In this document: in pieces, positions 9,940 to 18,513 of the stretch
How the letters are laid out: each line of letters begins with the position of its first letter
Numbering within the stretch: the first letter of the stretch is position 1
Assembly (NCBI GenBank): GCA_020637235.1
Contig: JACJWG010000011.1
Span: forward strand, 100,753-164,752
Reading direction: 5' to 3'
Source of the DNA: Acidimicrobiaceae bacterium
GTDB taxonomy: Bacteria; Actinomycetota; Acidimicrobiia; Acidimicrobiales; Ilumatobacteraceae
DNA: 64,000 nucleotides
Translations under genes and position numbers: made by a program
The notes under the pieces: model-generated
Database searches by the model: none
The model's input: the letters and a program-made list of their open reading frames with translations, nothing else
What the model was told of the DNA's origin: nothing

Positions 9940-11875
9940 ATGCTGGAGTCGATCGAGTCGCGACCGCGTGGCGCCCGGTCGCGACGCCGGCGAGCGCACG
10001 CCCTGGCGGTGGCCGCGCTCGCCGGGACGGCATGGATCGGGACGCTGTCGTCGGGGGCGGAGCACTCGGCGGCGGTGGGTCCGGGATGCGCGGTCGACCC
10101 GTCGGGGCTGATCGGTTGGTGGCGGGGACAGGACGAGCTCGCAGCCGAGGTCGGCCCCTGATCTCACCTGGCGACAGCGGGTCTGTCGACGCCCGGTGCG
10201 TCGCGGTCTCGTGATGAGGCCGGATGACGCGCCCTCGGCGAGCGGACTGCCGACGGTCGGTGCGGGCGTGAGCGTGGTGGTTTGCGTCCTGACGTCGCGG
10301 CGGCGACCTCGACGTCCAGACGTTGATCTCACGGTGGGGACGACCCGACGGCGGACGATCACGCACGGAGCTTCGCCGCGACTCGATCCGTCTGGCGTGC
10401 CACGTGGTCGACCGATGACACCACCACGCCGCCCCGCTCGAGCTGCGCGCCGCGTGCCGCAGGTGCTCGACGGCGACTGGCAACCACGTCGCGCCACGTG
10501 GACGCCACGGCCGCACTGTCTACCCTCGACGGCGTGGAGGTGGCGACGGTGCCGTCGCAGGCGGGACCCTCGAGCCGGCGGACGGTGTCGCGCCGCGCAT
10601 CGGCGCCAGCGGTGGCCTCGACCATCGTTCGCGCATGAGGGTTCGATCGACGAGCTGCGGCCGTGTTCGCGCGAGCGCCTCGACGCCACTGAGGTCGCGG
10701 CGATCGTCGCTGCTGGCGCCGACGGATCTGGTGATCCCGCCGCGAGTCGGGTGCGGCTGAGTGCGCCCAGCCGCTGGCGGCGACGGCTTCGGGTACTGGG
10801 TCGCGATCGACGGCGACACCGTGGCCGTGGTGCCACGGCCGACCTGGCCGGCACCGACAGCGGCTCGGCGGTCGTCGTCGACCGGACGTCGTCGGGCTGG
10901 GCGGCTGCGCCGGCGTTCGTGGCCGCCGACACCGCGCCCGGGGACGGAAAGTTCCGGCGACGCCGTCGCGATCGACGGCGACACCCTCGTCGTCGGTGCT
11001 CCGTTCGACGGCGAGGCCGGCACCGGCGCGGCGCCGCCTGGCTGTGTTCGTACCGCAGCGTCACCGGCTGGACCGAGGAGGCCGAACTGGTCGGCGCCGA
11101 CACCGCTGAGTTCGACGGCTTTCAGGGCGAGCGTCGCCATCGACGGCGACACACTCGTGATCGGTGCCAGCGGCGACGACGATGCCACCGGCTCGGCCTA
11201 CAGGTCTGGCCGCGGCGCCGGCGGATGGACGGAGCAGGCGGTGCCCGCGCGGCCGGTGCGGAACCGATCGACCGGTTCGGCGCGCCGGTGGCGATCGACG
11301 GTGACACGATCGTGGTCGGCGTGCCGAACGACTCGAACGCCGCGCCCCTTCGCCGGATCGGCCCGGGTGTTCTCGCGCACCGCGGATCCGGCCGTCTGGG
11401 ACGAGGTCGCCACACTCGTCGACCCGTCGTCCGCCATCGGCAGCTTCTTCGGCTGGTCGGTGTCGGCGCACGACGGCAGGGTGTTGGTCGGCAGCCAGCG
11501 CGCCGACGACGCAGCGGGCGTCGCGCCACGTCTTCCGTCGGGACGGCGGTGGGTGGGTGCACGCTGCCGAGTTGCCTGCCACCGATCCGGAGGCCGGCGA
11601 CCTGTTCGGCATCTCGGTGGCGCTCGGCAGCGACACGGCGGTGGTGGGCGCCGTCTGGGACGACGACAACGGCGGGTTCAGCGGCACCGTGTGGGCGTTC
11701 CGCCGCACCGACGAGATCGTGGGCGCTCGTCGGTCGGCCGATCGACGACGCGCTTCGCAGGGATCGCGCGGTTCGAGCGTGGCCTTCGACGGTGACACCG
11801 TGGTGGCAGGCTCGCCCGGCGCGACGGTGACGGGGATGGCCGATGCCGGTGTGATCGACATCGTGCACGCGCCCT
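9940..11875 (+). pseudogene. Secreted LamG plus FG-GAP repeat protein, frameshifted many times as sequenced
   Basis: Following the best homology across all three plus-strand frames reconstructs one protein. It has an N-terminal signal-like segment, a LamG (concanavalin-like) domain and then a beta-propeller. The LamG part shows GLIGWWRG, GRGLV-like, DGDW, HVA and YLDGVEVATV-like pieces, between 10090 and 10700. The propeller has about seven FG-GAP-type strands, such as VAIDGDTVAV, VAIDGDTLVVGAP, VAIDGDTLVIGAS, VAIDGDTIVVGVP and VAFDGDTVVAGSP, between 10800 and 11830. Each strand is intact but neighbouring strands lie in different frames; I count at least ten shifts. Codon use stays normal and premature stops arise only from the shifts, so indel errors in the sequence are more likely than an old pseudogene. 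The intact product would be an extracellular or surface adhesion-type protein. Start ATG 9940 is the best guess. Confidence 0.6.
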
Positions 11876-12054
11876 GACCTGCGACGGTCCGCCGCACACG
11901 GTCGCCGGTGGAGCGACCTCCATGTCGACCACGTCGAGAACCGGCACACTCGTGCCGCTTCACGTGGGCTGATCCTCCCGCCACCGGGTGCGGAGCGTGT
12001 GCCAGCTGGTACCGGCCCCTTCCAGCCCGTGTTCGTCATTCCTGGAGGAACCCA

Positions 12055-13500
12055 CATGTCGTCTCTCGCCCAGCGCCGCGACTACCGCGCCGCCGACCTC
12101 CATGGCCCCGTTCGGCCGCAAGGAGATCCATCTCGCCGAGCACGAGATGCCCGGCCTGCGCCCTGCGCAAGGAGTTCGGCCCGACCAAGCGCGCTCGCCG
12201 GTGCGCGCATCAGCGGCTCGCTGCACATGACCATCCAGACTGCGGTCCTGATCGAGACCCTGGTCGAGCTCGGCGCCGAGGTGCGTTGGGCCAGCTGCAA
12301 CATCTTCCACCCAGGACCAGGCCGCCGCCGTGGCTGTGGGACTGAACGGCACGCCGGACGATCCGCAGGGCGTGCCGGTGTTCGCCTGGAAGGGCGAGAC
12401 GCTCGAGGAGTACTGGTGGTGCACCGAGCAGATGATGACCTGGCCCGACGGTGACGGTCCGAACATGATCCTCGACGACGGCGGCGACGCGACGCTGTTG
12501 CTGCACAAGGGTGTCGAGTTCGAGAAGTCGGGCGAGGTGCCCGACCCGACCACGGCCTCCAACGCCGAGTTCGCGATCGTGCTCGGTCTGCTGCAGCGTT
12601 CGCTGAAGACCGACCCCACCAAGTGGACCCGTATGGCCGCCGGCATCAAGGGCGTCACCGAGGAGACCACCACCGGCGTGATGCGCCTCTACAAGATGCA
12701 CGAGCGTGGCGAGCTGCTGTTCCCGGCGATCAACGTGAACGACTCGGTCACCAAGTCGAAGTTCGACAACCTGTACGGCTGCCGCCACTCGCTCGTCGAC
12801 GCGATCTGCCGCGCCACCGACGTGATGCTCGCCGGCAAGGTCGCGGTCGTCGCCGGCTACGGCGACGTCGGCAAGGGGTGCGCCCAGGCGCTGAAGGGCC
12901 AAGGGTGCCGCGTCATCGTCACCGAGGTCGACCCGATCAACGCGTTGCAGGCGGCGATGGAGGGCTACCAGGTGACGCTGATGGAAGACGTCGTGCCGAC
13001 CGCCGACATCTTCGCCGTCGGCCACCGGCAACGATCACATCATTATCACTGCCGAGCACATGCAGGGCATGAAGCACAACGCGATCGTGTGCAATATCGG
13101 CCACTTCGACAGCGAGATCGACATGGCCGGCCTCGCCCGCAGCGGCGCCACCCGCGACGAGCTGAAGCCCGGCACCGATCTGTGGACCTTCGACGACGGC
13201 CACTCGGTGATCGTGCTCGCCGAGGGCCGTCTGGTGAACCTCGGCTGCGCCACCGGTCACCCGAGCTTCGTGATGAGCTGCTCGTTCAGCAACCAGGTGA
13301 TCGCGCAGATGGAGCTGTTCAACAACCTCGACAAGTACCCGCTCGGCGTGTACGTGCTGCCGAAGAAGCTCGACGAGAAGGTGGCCGCGCTGCACCTCGA
13401 CGCTCTGGGCGTCAAGCTCACCAAGCTCACCGACGAGCAGGCCGAGTACCTGGGCATCGACCCGAGCGGCCCGTTCAAGAGCGACCACTACCGCTACTGA
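12055..13500 (+). pseudogene. ahcY: Adenosylhomocysteinase (SAH hydrolase), interrupted by five frameshifts as sequenced
   Basis: The gene starts at ATG 12055 behind GGAGGA and ends at TGA 13500. Conserved blocks appear in order but in shifting frames: FGRKEIHLAEHEMPGL, GARISGSLHMTIQTAVL, GAEVRWASCNIF, TQDQAA, PVFAWKGETLEEYWWCTEQ, DDGGDATLL, then the NAD site GYGDVGKGCAQALKGQG, ATGNDHIIIT, NIGHFDSEIDM and the C-terminal FKSDHYRY. Frame changes fall near 12100, 12162, 12189, 12308 and 13020. The enzyme converts S-adenosylhomocysteine to adenosine and homocysteine with bound NAD, recycling the methyl-transfer product. The last shift disturbs the NAD domain, so the gene as written cannot be functional; given its importance I think these are sequence errors. 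Confidence 0.85.
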
Positions 13501-13530
13501 CCGTCCCACCTCGCACCGCCACGCACCGTT

Positions 13531-13573
13531 CTGGTCGCGCACCGTCACGCCGAGCGTGACGATGCGCGACCAG
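13531..13573. terminator. 43-bp palindromic element, copy 1 (probable bidirectional terminator)
   Basis: Arms of 19 bases with a single mismatch enclose a CCGAG loop; the arms begin CTGGTCGCGCA and end TGCGCGACCAG. It lies between the convergent ends of ahcY and the YczE-like gene, where a two-way terminator would be expected. A nearly identical inverted copy lies at 14274-14316. Confidence 0.6.
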
Positions 13574-13581
13574 TTCGCGTC

Positions 13582-14241
13582 TCAGGCAGGCACGGTGACG
13601 GGGGCGCGGCGCGGCGGCAATGCCAGGCGGGGCAGGAAGACGTGCACCAGCGGGCCGATGCCGAGGGTGAACGCCACCGTGCCGATGCCGATCGTGCCGC
13701 CGAGCGCCCGTCCTGCGATCAGCACCGTCACCTCGATCAGCGTGCGGGCGGCGCGCACGCTGAGGCCCAGGCGTCCGAGGCCGATCATCAGCCCGTCGCG
13801 AGGACCCGCACCGAGGCCCGAGCCGATGTAGAGGCCGGATCCGATCGCCACCACGACGATCCCGGCGACCAGTTCGAGCGCTCGGAGGGCCACGACGTCG
13901 GTGTCGGGGATCAGCGGCATGATCAGGTCGACGGTGATGCCGATCTCGAGCGCGTTCAACAGGGTGCCGACCCCGGGTCGTTGCCGCAGTGGGATCCACA
14001 GCACCAGCAACAGCACGCCGACGCCGACGATCACGTTGCCCACCGAGATGCCGGTGAGCTCGGCCAGCCCCTGGTGGAACACGTCCCACGGTGCGGCTCC
14101 GAGGTGTGCCTCGATCAGCAGGCTGATGCCGAGGCCGAACATCGCCAACCCGGCCACGCACCGTGCGAGGCGGATCGCCCAGTCGGCTGCCGGTGACGAG
14201 GGCGTGTAGGGGCGGGTGGAGGTGACGTCGACGTGCGGCAC
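13582..14241 (-). CDS. YczE/YyaS/YitT family integral membrane protein
   Basis: 219 residues with about five hydrophobic helices. The pattern GLGISLLIEAHLGAAPWDV near the N-terminus and GSGLGAGPRDGLMIGLG in the middle is diagnostic of the YczE-like membrane family. Function is not established; Bacillus YczE affects lipopeptide production. Start is GTG 14241, 7 bases after a TAGCGT hexamer. It stands alone between ahcY and the cytochrome bc operon, flanked on each side by a copy of the 43-bp palindrome. Confidence 0.85.
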   Translation of the reverse strand: MPHVDVTSTRPYTPSSPAADWAIRLARCVAGLAMFGLGISLLIEAHLGAAPWDVFHQGLAELTGISVGNVIVGVGVLLLVLWIPLRQRPGVGTLLNALEIGITVDLIMPLIPDTDVVALRALELVAGIVVVAIGSGLYIGSGLGAGPRDGLMIGLGRLGLSVRAARTLIEVTVLIAGRALGGTIGIGTVAFTLGIGPLVHVFLPRLALPPRRAPVTVPA

Positions 14242-14248
14242 CGGACCG

Positions 14249-14254
14249 ACGCTA
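14249..14254 (-). promoter_or_regulatory. Leaderless -10 element of the YczE-like gene
   Basis: TAGCGT on the minus strand, 7 bases before GTG 14241. Confidence 0.5.
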
Positions 14255-14273
14255 TCGGCGCCGAAAAAGCGTT

Positions 14274-14316
14274 CTGGCCGCGCATCGCCACGCTCGGCGT
14301 GACGGTGCGCGACCAG
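14274..14316. terminator. 43-bp palindromic element, copy 2 (probable terminator of the bc operon)
   Basis: CTGGCCGCGCA...TGCGCGACCAG with a CTCGG loop. The arms pair over 19 positions, and the three mismatches become G-U pairs in the minus-strand RNA. It sits 22 bases beyond the stop of the last bc-operon gene. It matches copy 1 in inverted orientation at all but a few positions. Confidence 0.6.
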
Positions 14317-14337
14317 AACGGGCGGGTCGAGTGGCGG

Positions 14338-14796
14338 TCAGCCGTCGATCATCGATCGCCAGTCGGGGTTGTCCGGTGCGTCGGGCTCCCACGAACGGAT
14401 GAAGGTCACCACGGCCTTGATCTGCTCACTCGTGAGCGGACCACCGTGGTCGAGCGAGAACGCGCTCATCTGGCTCCCGGGGATGCCGACGCTGATGAGG
14501 GTGCGGGCCTGCTCGTCGGTCGCCGACTGCAGGAACTGCTTGGAGTTGAGCGCCGGTCCCACGCCACCCTCGCCGTTCAGACCGTGACACGACGAGCAGT
14601 TGAACTGCCACACCGTGGAACCTTCGGCGGCGAGGTCGGCGAGTTGCTCCTCGCGGGCCTCCTCGCGGGTGGTGGGCTCGACCCAGCGGTAGAGCGGGAA
14701 GACCAACGCCATCGCCACGAGCAACACGGCGCCGATGGTCATCACCTTGTTGGTGGACTCCTCGAGTCCCTCGTCGGAGCGGTACTGCAACGGCAT
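14338..14796 (-). CDS. Membrane-anchored monohaem cytochrome c, last gene of the bc operon
   Basis: 152 residues. One membrane helix (about 18-36) is followed by a periplasmic-side cytochrome c domain with haem site CSSCH (67-71) and a probable Met ligand in GSQMSAF. It would carry electrons from the Rieske protein towards the oxidase. The ATG overlaps the Rieske stop as TGATG, indicating translational coupling, so I use ATG 14796 rather than the GTG one codon upstream. Length and single haem differ from the dihaem QcrC of mycobacteria and corynebacteria. Confidence 0.9.
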   Translation of the reverse strand: MPLQYRSDEGLEESTNKVMTIGAVLLVAMALVFPLYRWVEPTTREEAREEQLADLAAEGSTVWQFNCSSCHGLNGEGGVGPALNSKQFLQSATDEQARTLISVGIPGSQMSAFSLDHGGPLTSEQIKAVVTFIRSWEPDAPDNPDWRSMIDG

Positions 14797-15386
14797 CACT
14801 CACCCCCTGCGCACGACGGGCCGCGGACCGGCTCGTCGATCGACTCGCCACCGGGGGCGGCGCCCTCGATCTGCGAGCCGGTGTCGATGTAGAGCAACCC
14901 GTCGTCGGTGTTCTCCTCCACCACCCAGCGGTCCATACCGCGCGGTGCGGGGCCCGCCCGGTACTCGCCGGCACGGTTGAACACCGAGCCGTGGCACGGG
15001 CACTCGAACTGCCCGGACGAATCGCACCACGGCACGCGACAGCCGAGGTGCGTGCACTTCTGCGACAGCGCCACCACCTCACCGTTGATCATGGTGAGGT
15101 ACGACCGGGCGGCCGACACCTCGACGATGCCGGTCTCGGGCACCGATGCCTTCGGCAGGGCGCGCACCTTGCCGCCGAAGCCGTTGGTGGCACGAGCCTT
15201 CAGCAGGTCCCACGAGGTCCACACGCCGGCACCGGCGATGAGGGCCACGCCGGCCATCCAGGTACGGCCGAGGAACGTGCGGCGCTGCATCGTCGCCTGC
15301 TGGCAGTCGAGGCAGGGGGGTTCGCCGGGGGCGGGGGTCGTGGACGTCACCTTGGGATCCTTCGTCGTCGGTCGATCAGAGCTCAC
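14796..15386 (-). CDS. qcrA: Rieske [2Fe-2S] iron-sulfur subunit of the menaquinol:cytochrome c complex
   Basis: 196 residues from a GTG start. A twin-arginine signal-anchor (QRRTFLG, arginines at 35-36, followed by a hydrophobic helix) precedes the Rieske domain, with cluster motifs CTHLGC (111-116) and CPCHG (129-133) that supply two Cys and two His. Accepts one electron from menaquinol and passes it to cytochrome c. A CLDC pair just before the twin arginine is an extra feature. It overlaps the upstream gene by 11 bases and the downstream gene by one. Confidence 0.95.
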   Translation of the reverse strand: MSSDRPTTKDPKVTSTTPAPGEPPCLDCQQATMQRRTFLGRTWMAGVALIAGAGVWTSWDLLKARATNGFGGKVRALPKASVPETGIVEVSAARSYLTMINGEVVALSQKCTHLGCRVPWCDSSGQFECPCHGSVFNRAGEYRAGPAPRGMDRWVVEENTDDGLLYIDTGSQIEGAAPGGESIDEPVRGPSCAGGE

Positions 15387-15957
15387 CGTGCCACTCCTCC
15401 CATGGCCAGACCCATCCCCAGTTGGGCCCGCGGAACATGAAGCCGATGAGTGTGAGGATGATCCAGATCACCATGAACGTGGTGAACGTGGTGATCGCCA
15501 CCTTGCGGTGACGGGGCTTCACGAAGTTGGAGCGGTCGATGTACGGCAGTGCGACCAGCCCCATCATGATCGCGCCGGGCACGAGCACGCCGGCCACCAG
15601 CGGGTGGAAGCGGGCGAGCAGTTCCTGCAGGGCCGCGAAGTACCACGGCGCCTTCTCCGGGTTCGGCGTGTTCTGCGGGTTCGCCACTTCGCGCAGCGGG
15701 GCGTCGACGAACACCGAGATGACCATCACCGTCAGCAGCGTGACCATCGCCGCCACTGCGTGGCGCACCAGGAGGTGCGGCCACACCATCACCGTGTCGT
15801 CGCGGTCGATCACCTTGCGCTCGCCGGCGATCGGCTTGCCCGGCACGACGCCGAGCACCCGCTTGCCGCCGACCACCGTGGGTCGGGACGAGAGTTCGAC
15901 CGGCACCTCGTCGGGTCCGGGCTGCCCGTTCGGGCTCGAGGGCAGATCAGTCTTCAT
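15376..15957 (-). CDS. Cytochrome b C-terminal subunit (subunit IV-like)
   Basis: 193 residues with three to four membrane helices (about residues 65-85, 115-138, 155-178). The motif PEKAPWYF replaces the PEWY of mitochondrial cytochrome b and resembles the b6f subunit IV form, forming part of the quinol-oxidation site. Together with the next gene upstream it makes a split cytochrome b. It overlaps the preceding gene by 11 bases. Confidence 0.9.
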   Translation of the reverse strand: MKTDLPSSPNGQPGPDEVPVELSSRPTVVGGKRVLGVVPGKPIAGERKVIDRDDTVMVWPHLLVRHAVAAMVTLLTVMVISVFVDAPLREVANPQNTPNPEKAPWYFAALQELLARFHPLVAGVLVPGAIMMGLVALPYIDRSNFVKPRHRKVAITTFTTFMVIWIILTLIGFMFRGPNWGWVWPWEEWHGEL

Positions 15958-16726
15958 CGATGTCCTCCGCCTGCTGATCGAACATCGCGTCCTTGCGCCA
16001 ACGCCACAGGTGGATGGTGAGCACCCCCACCAGCGCCAGCGGCAACACCGCGACGTGGAGCACGTAGAACCGCAGCAAGGTGGTCTCGCCGACCACCGGC
16101 CCGCCGAGCAGCATCTCCTTCACCTGCTCGCCGATGAGCGGCACGTAGTCGGCCATCTCGGTGCCGACGGTGACCGCCCAGTAGGCCAGCTGGTCCCACG
16201 GGAGCAGGTAGCCGGTGAACGACATGAGCAGGGTGAGCAACAACAGCACCACGCCGATCACCCAGTTGAACTCGCGCGGCGGCTTGTACGCGCCGCGGTA
16301 GAACACCCGGGCCATGTGGGCGGCGACGGCGAGCACCATGAGGTGGGCCGACCACCGGTGCACGTTGCGCACGTACTGGCCGAAGGCGACCTCGGTCTGG
16401 ATCGTCTGGATGTTCGTGTACGCCTGGGCCGGCGACGGGACGTAGAAGAACATCAGGTAGACACCCGATGCGACGAGGCTGCCGAGCAGCACCGTCGAGA
16501 TCACGCCCAGGTACCACGAGTACCGGAAGTGGATCTCGCGGCGGCGCATCTTCACCGGGTACAGGTGGAGCAGGAAGCTCGCCCAGTGCCCGGCGGCGCG
16601 ATCGCGCGGGGTGACACGCCGGGGGCCCCGGAAGATCGACTTCCCGACGGTGGTCTGTCTGGCCTTCTCGATCGCCGAGGGAGGGGCGTCCCCGCGACCG
16701 GTGGTGCCGTGGTCCATCACCTTCAT
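15947..16726 (-). CDS. qcrB: Cytochrome b N-terminal subunit (b6-like)
   Basis: 259 residues. Haem b ligands are paired on two helices: His123 and His137 (in NVHRW...AAHMAR) and His224 and His239 (in VLHVAV...TIHLWR), with the 13 and 14 residue gaps of b6-type proteins. GYLLPWDQLAYWAV marks the quinone site. The gene starts at ATG 16726, overlapping the preceding stop as ATGA. Length is that of cytochrome b6 plus an N-terminal extension of about 50 residues. Confidence 0.93.
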   Translation of the reverse strand: MKVMDHGTTGRGDAPPSAIEKARQTTVGKSIFRGPRRVTPRDRAAGHWASFLLHLYPVKMRRREIHFRYSWYLGVISTVLLGSLVASGVYLMFFYVPSPAQAYTNIQTIQTEVAFGQYVRNVHRWSAHLMVLAVAAHMARVFYRGAYKPPREFNWVIGVVLLLLTLLMSFTGYLLPWDQLAYWAVTVGTEMADYVPLIGEQVKEMLLGGPVVGETTLLRFYVLHVAVLPLALVGVLTIHLWRWRKDAMFDQQAEDIDED

Positions 16727-18513
16727 GTGGGTACCCCCACTCCTTTCCACATGCCCATCGACAACGCATCGGGTGGGCAACGCTCGATGCACAGACCGCA
16801 CCGGATGCAGCGCTCCTCGTCGAGGAGCAAGACGGTGCCGCCGGGTTGGTCGGGGACGACCTCCTCGGACGGCACCAGCGAGATCACGTCGACCGGACAC
16901 ACGTCGGCGCACAGGGCGCACAGCACGCACTTGTTCGTGTCGAGGATGATGTTGGCGAAGCAGCGCAGGCACCGAGCGGCTTCGCAGCGAGCCTGCTGCT
17001 CGGTGAAGCCGAGCTCGACCTCGGCCAGGCCGATGCGGCGCCCGGTGTCGAGCGTGGGCACGGCCACACGGTCGTGCCGGTCGTAGTCGTCGGCGAGGCG
17101 GTGGAACTGGGTGAGCTTCACCAGCGTGCCGGTCTGCTGCTCTTCGCGGTCGCCGCCGAAGTGGCGATGGATGTCGCGGGCGGAGCGCCGGCCGTCGGCG
17201 ATCGCGTCGATCAGGGTGCGTGGGCCCTTCGCGGCGTCGCCGCCGGCCCACACGCCCGGGATCGAGGTGGCACCGGTGGCGTTGTCGACCTGGATGGTGC
17301 GACGCGGGCTCACCTCGGGACCGGCGGCGCCGAGTGCGTCGAGGTCGATCGCCTGGCCGATCGCCAGGATCACCGTGTCGGCGTCGAAGACCTTCCGATC
17401 GTCCTGGTCGAACACGGGAGCGAAGCGGCGGTCGGCGTCGAACACCGAGGTGACGCCGATCGTCTCGATGCCGGTCACCTTGCCGTCGGCGGTGACGACG
17501 CGAGCCGGCCCTCGGCGGGGGACGAACGAGATGCCCTCGTGCTGGGCCTCTTCCACCTCGAAGTCGTGGGCGGGCATCTCGTCGCGGGCCTCGAGCGAGA
17601 TGACCGTCACCTGACGGGCGCCGGCGCGAGCGGCGCTGCGAGCCGCGTCGATCGCATCGGCCATCGCCGAACGGCCGTCGTGCTCGCCGCCGGTGGCGGT
17701 GGCGGACGATCCGTACTCCGAGGCGCGCAGCGCCGTCCGGGCGGCGTCCATCGCGACGTCGCCGCCGCCGATGACGACGACGCGTTCGCCGACCGCGACC
17801 TGGAACCCACGGTTCATGTTGATGAGGAACTCGATCGCCTTGAACACGCCGTCGGCGTCGGCACCGTCGATGTCGAGGCCGCGGCCGAGCGTGGCGCCGA
17901 TGCCGAGGAACACGGCGTCGTGACGCGCACGCAGCTCGTCGAAGGTGACGTCGACGCCGAGCCGGGTGTTCAGCTGCACCTCGACGCCCAGGGCGACGAT
18001 GTCGTCGATGTCGGCGGCGAGCACCGAGCGGTCGAGACGGTACTCGGGGATGCCGAGCCACATCGCGCCACCGAGCTTGTCGGTGGCCTCGTACACGGTG
18101 ACGCCGTAGCCGAGGCGGCGCAGGTCGTGGGCGCAGGCCATGCCGGCCGGGCCACCACCGACGATGCCGATGGTCTGGGGACGCTGGGTGGCGGGCGGTG
18201 CGACCACCTGCTCCCACACACGACGTCCCTCGGTGCCCGCCTCGGGGCCGAACTGCTCGGTGACGAAGCGCTTGAGCGCCCGGATCGCGATCGGGCGGTC
18301 GATCGTGCCCCGACGGCAGGCGTCCTCACAGGGCGCCGCGCACACGCGACCGCACACCGAGGCGAACGGGTTGGGCAGTCGGGCCGTCAGATAGGCCAGC
18401 TCGTCCTGGCCGTCGGCGATCGCCGCCACGTACATCCCGGCATTGGTGTTGACCGGGCAGGCGGCGAGGCAGGGGATGTTCTCGTCGTAGAACGAGAGCT
18501 CGGACAGCGCCAT
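16723..18513 (-). CDS. FAD-dependent, iron-sulfur NAD(P)H oxidoreductase (GltD/NfnB-like) with C-terminal ferredoxin, inside the bc operon
   Basis: 596 residues. Residues 15-66 hold a DPYD/GltD-type cluster domain (CLAACPVN, then CGRVC, PCEDAC). An FAD fold starts near 115 (IGIVGGGPAGMACA) and a second nucleotide fold near 245 (VVVIGGGDVAMDAA), ending in a GDAAKGP-type FAD loop. The C-terminal 75 residues form a two-cluster ferredoxin (CVLCALCADVCP at 529-540, CIRCGLCIERCP at 569-580), and an extra CLRCF motif lies just before it. This is the plan of glutamate synthase small subunit and NADH-dependent ferredoxin:NADP oxidoreductase enzymes, but no glutamate synthase large subunit is near. It is coupled on both sides (TGATG with the upstream cytochrome c gene, ATGA with cytochrome b), so it is probably made with the complex. 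The start at ATG 18513, behind GGAGG, is certain. Confidence 0.88.
   Translation of the reverse strand: MALSELSFYDENIPCLAACPVNTNAGMYVAAIADGQDELAYLTARLPNPFASVCGRVCAAPCEDACRRGTIDRPIAIRALKRFVTEQFGPEAGTEGRRVWEQVVAPPATQRPQTIGIVGGGPAGMACAHDLRRLGYGVTVYEATDKLGGAMWLGIPEYRLDRSVLAADIDDIVALGVEVQLNTRLGVDVTFDELRARHDAVFLGIGATLGRGLDIDGADADGVFKAIEFLINMNRGFQVAVGERVVVIGGGDVAMDAARTALRASEYGSSATATGGEHDGRSAMADAIDAARSAARAGARQVTVISLEARDEMPAHDFEVEEAQHEGISFVPRRGPARVVTADGKVTGIETIGVTSVFDADRRFAPVFDQDDRKVFDADTVILAIGQAIDLDALGAAGPEVSPRRTIQVDNATGATSIPGVWAGGDAAKGPRTLIDAIADGRRSARDIHRHFGGDREEQQTGTLVKLTQFHRLADDYDRHDRVAVPTLDTGRRIGLAEVELGFTEQQARCEAARCLRCFANIILDTNKCVLCALCADVCPVDVISLVPSEEVVPDQPGGTVLLLDEERCIRCGLCIERCPPDALSMGMWKGVGVPT

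Noticed and set aside
11876..12054. SAH or SAM riboswitch upstream of ahcY
   Set aside because: The 179-base leader shows no convincing match to the conserved SAH-riboswitch core or a SAM-type four-way junction; only a ribosome binding site is clear. A covariance-model search would be decisive.
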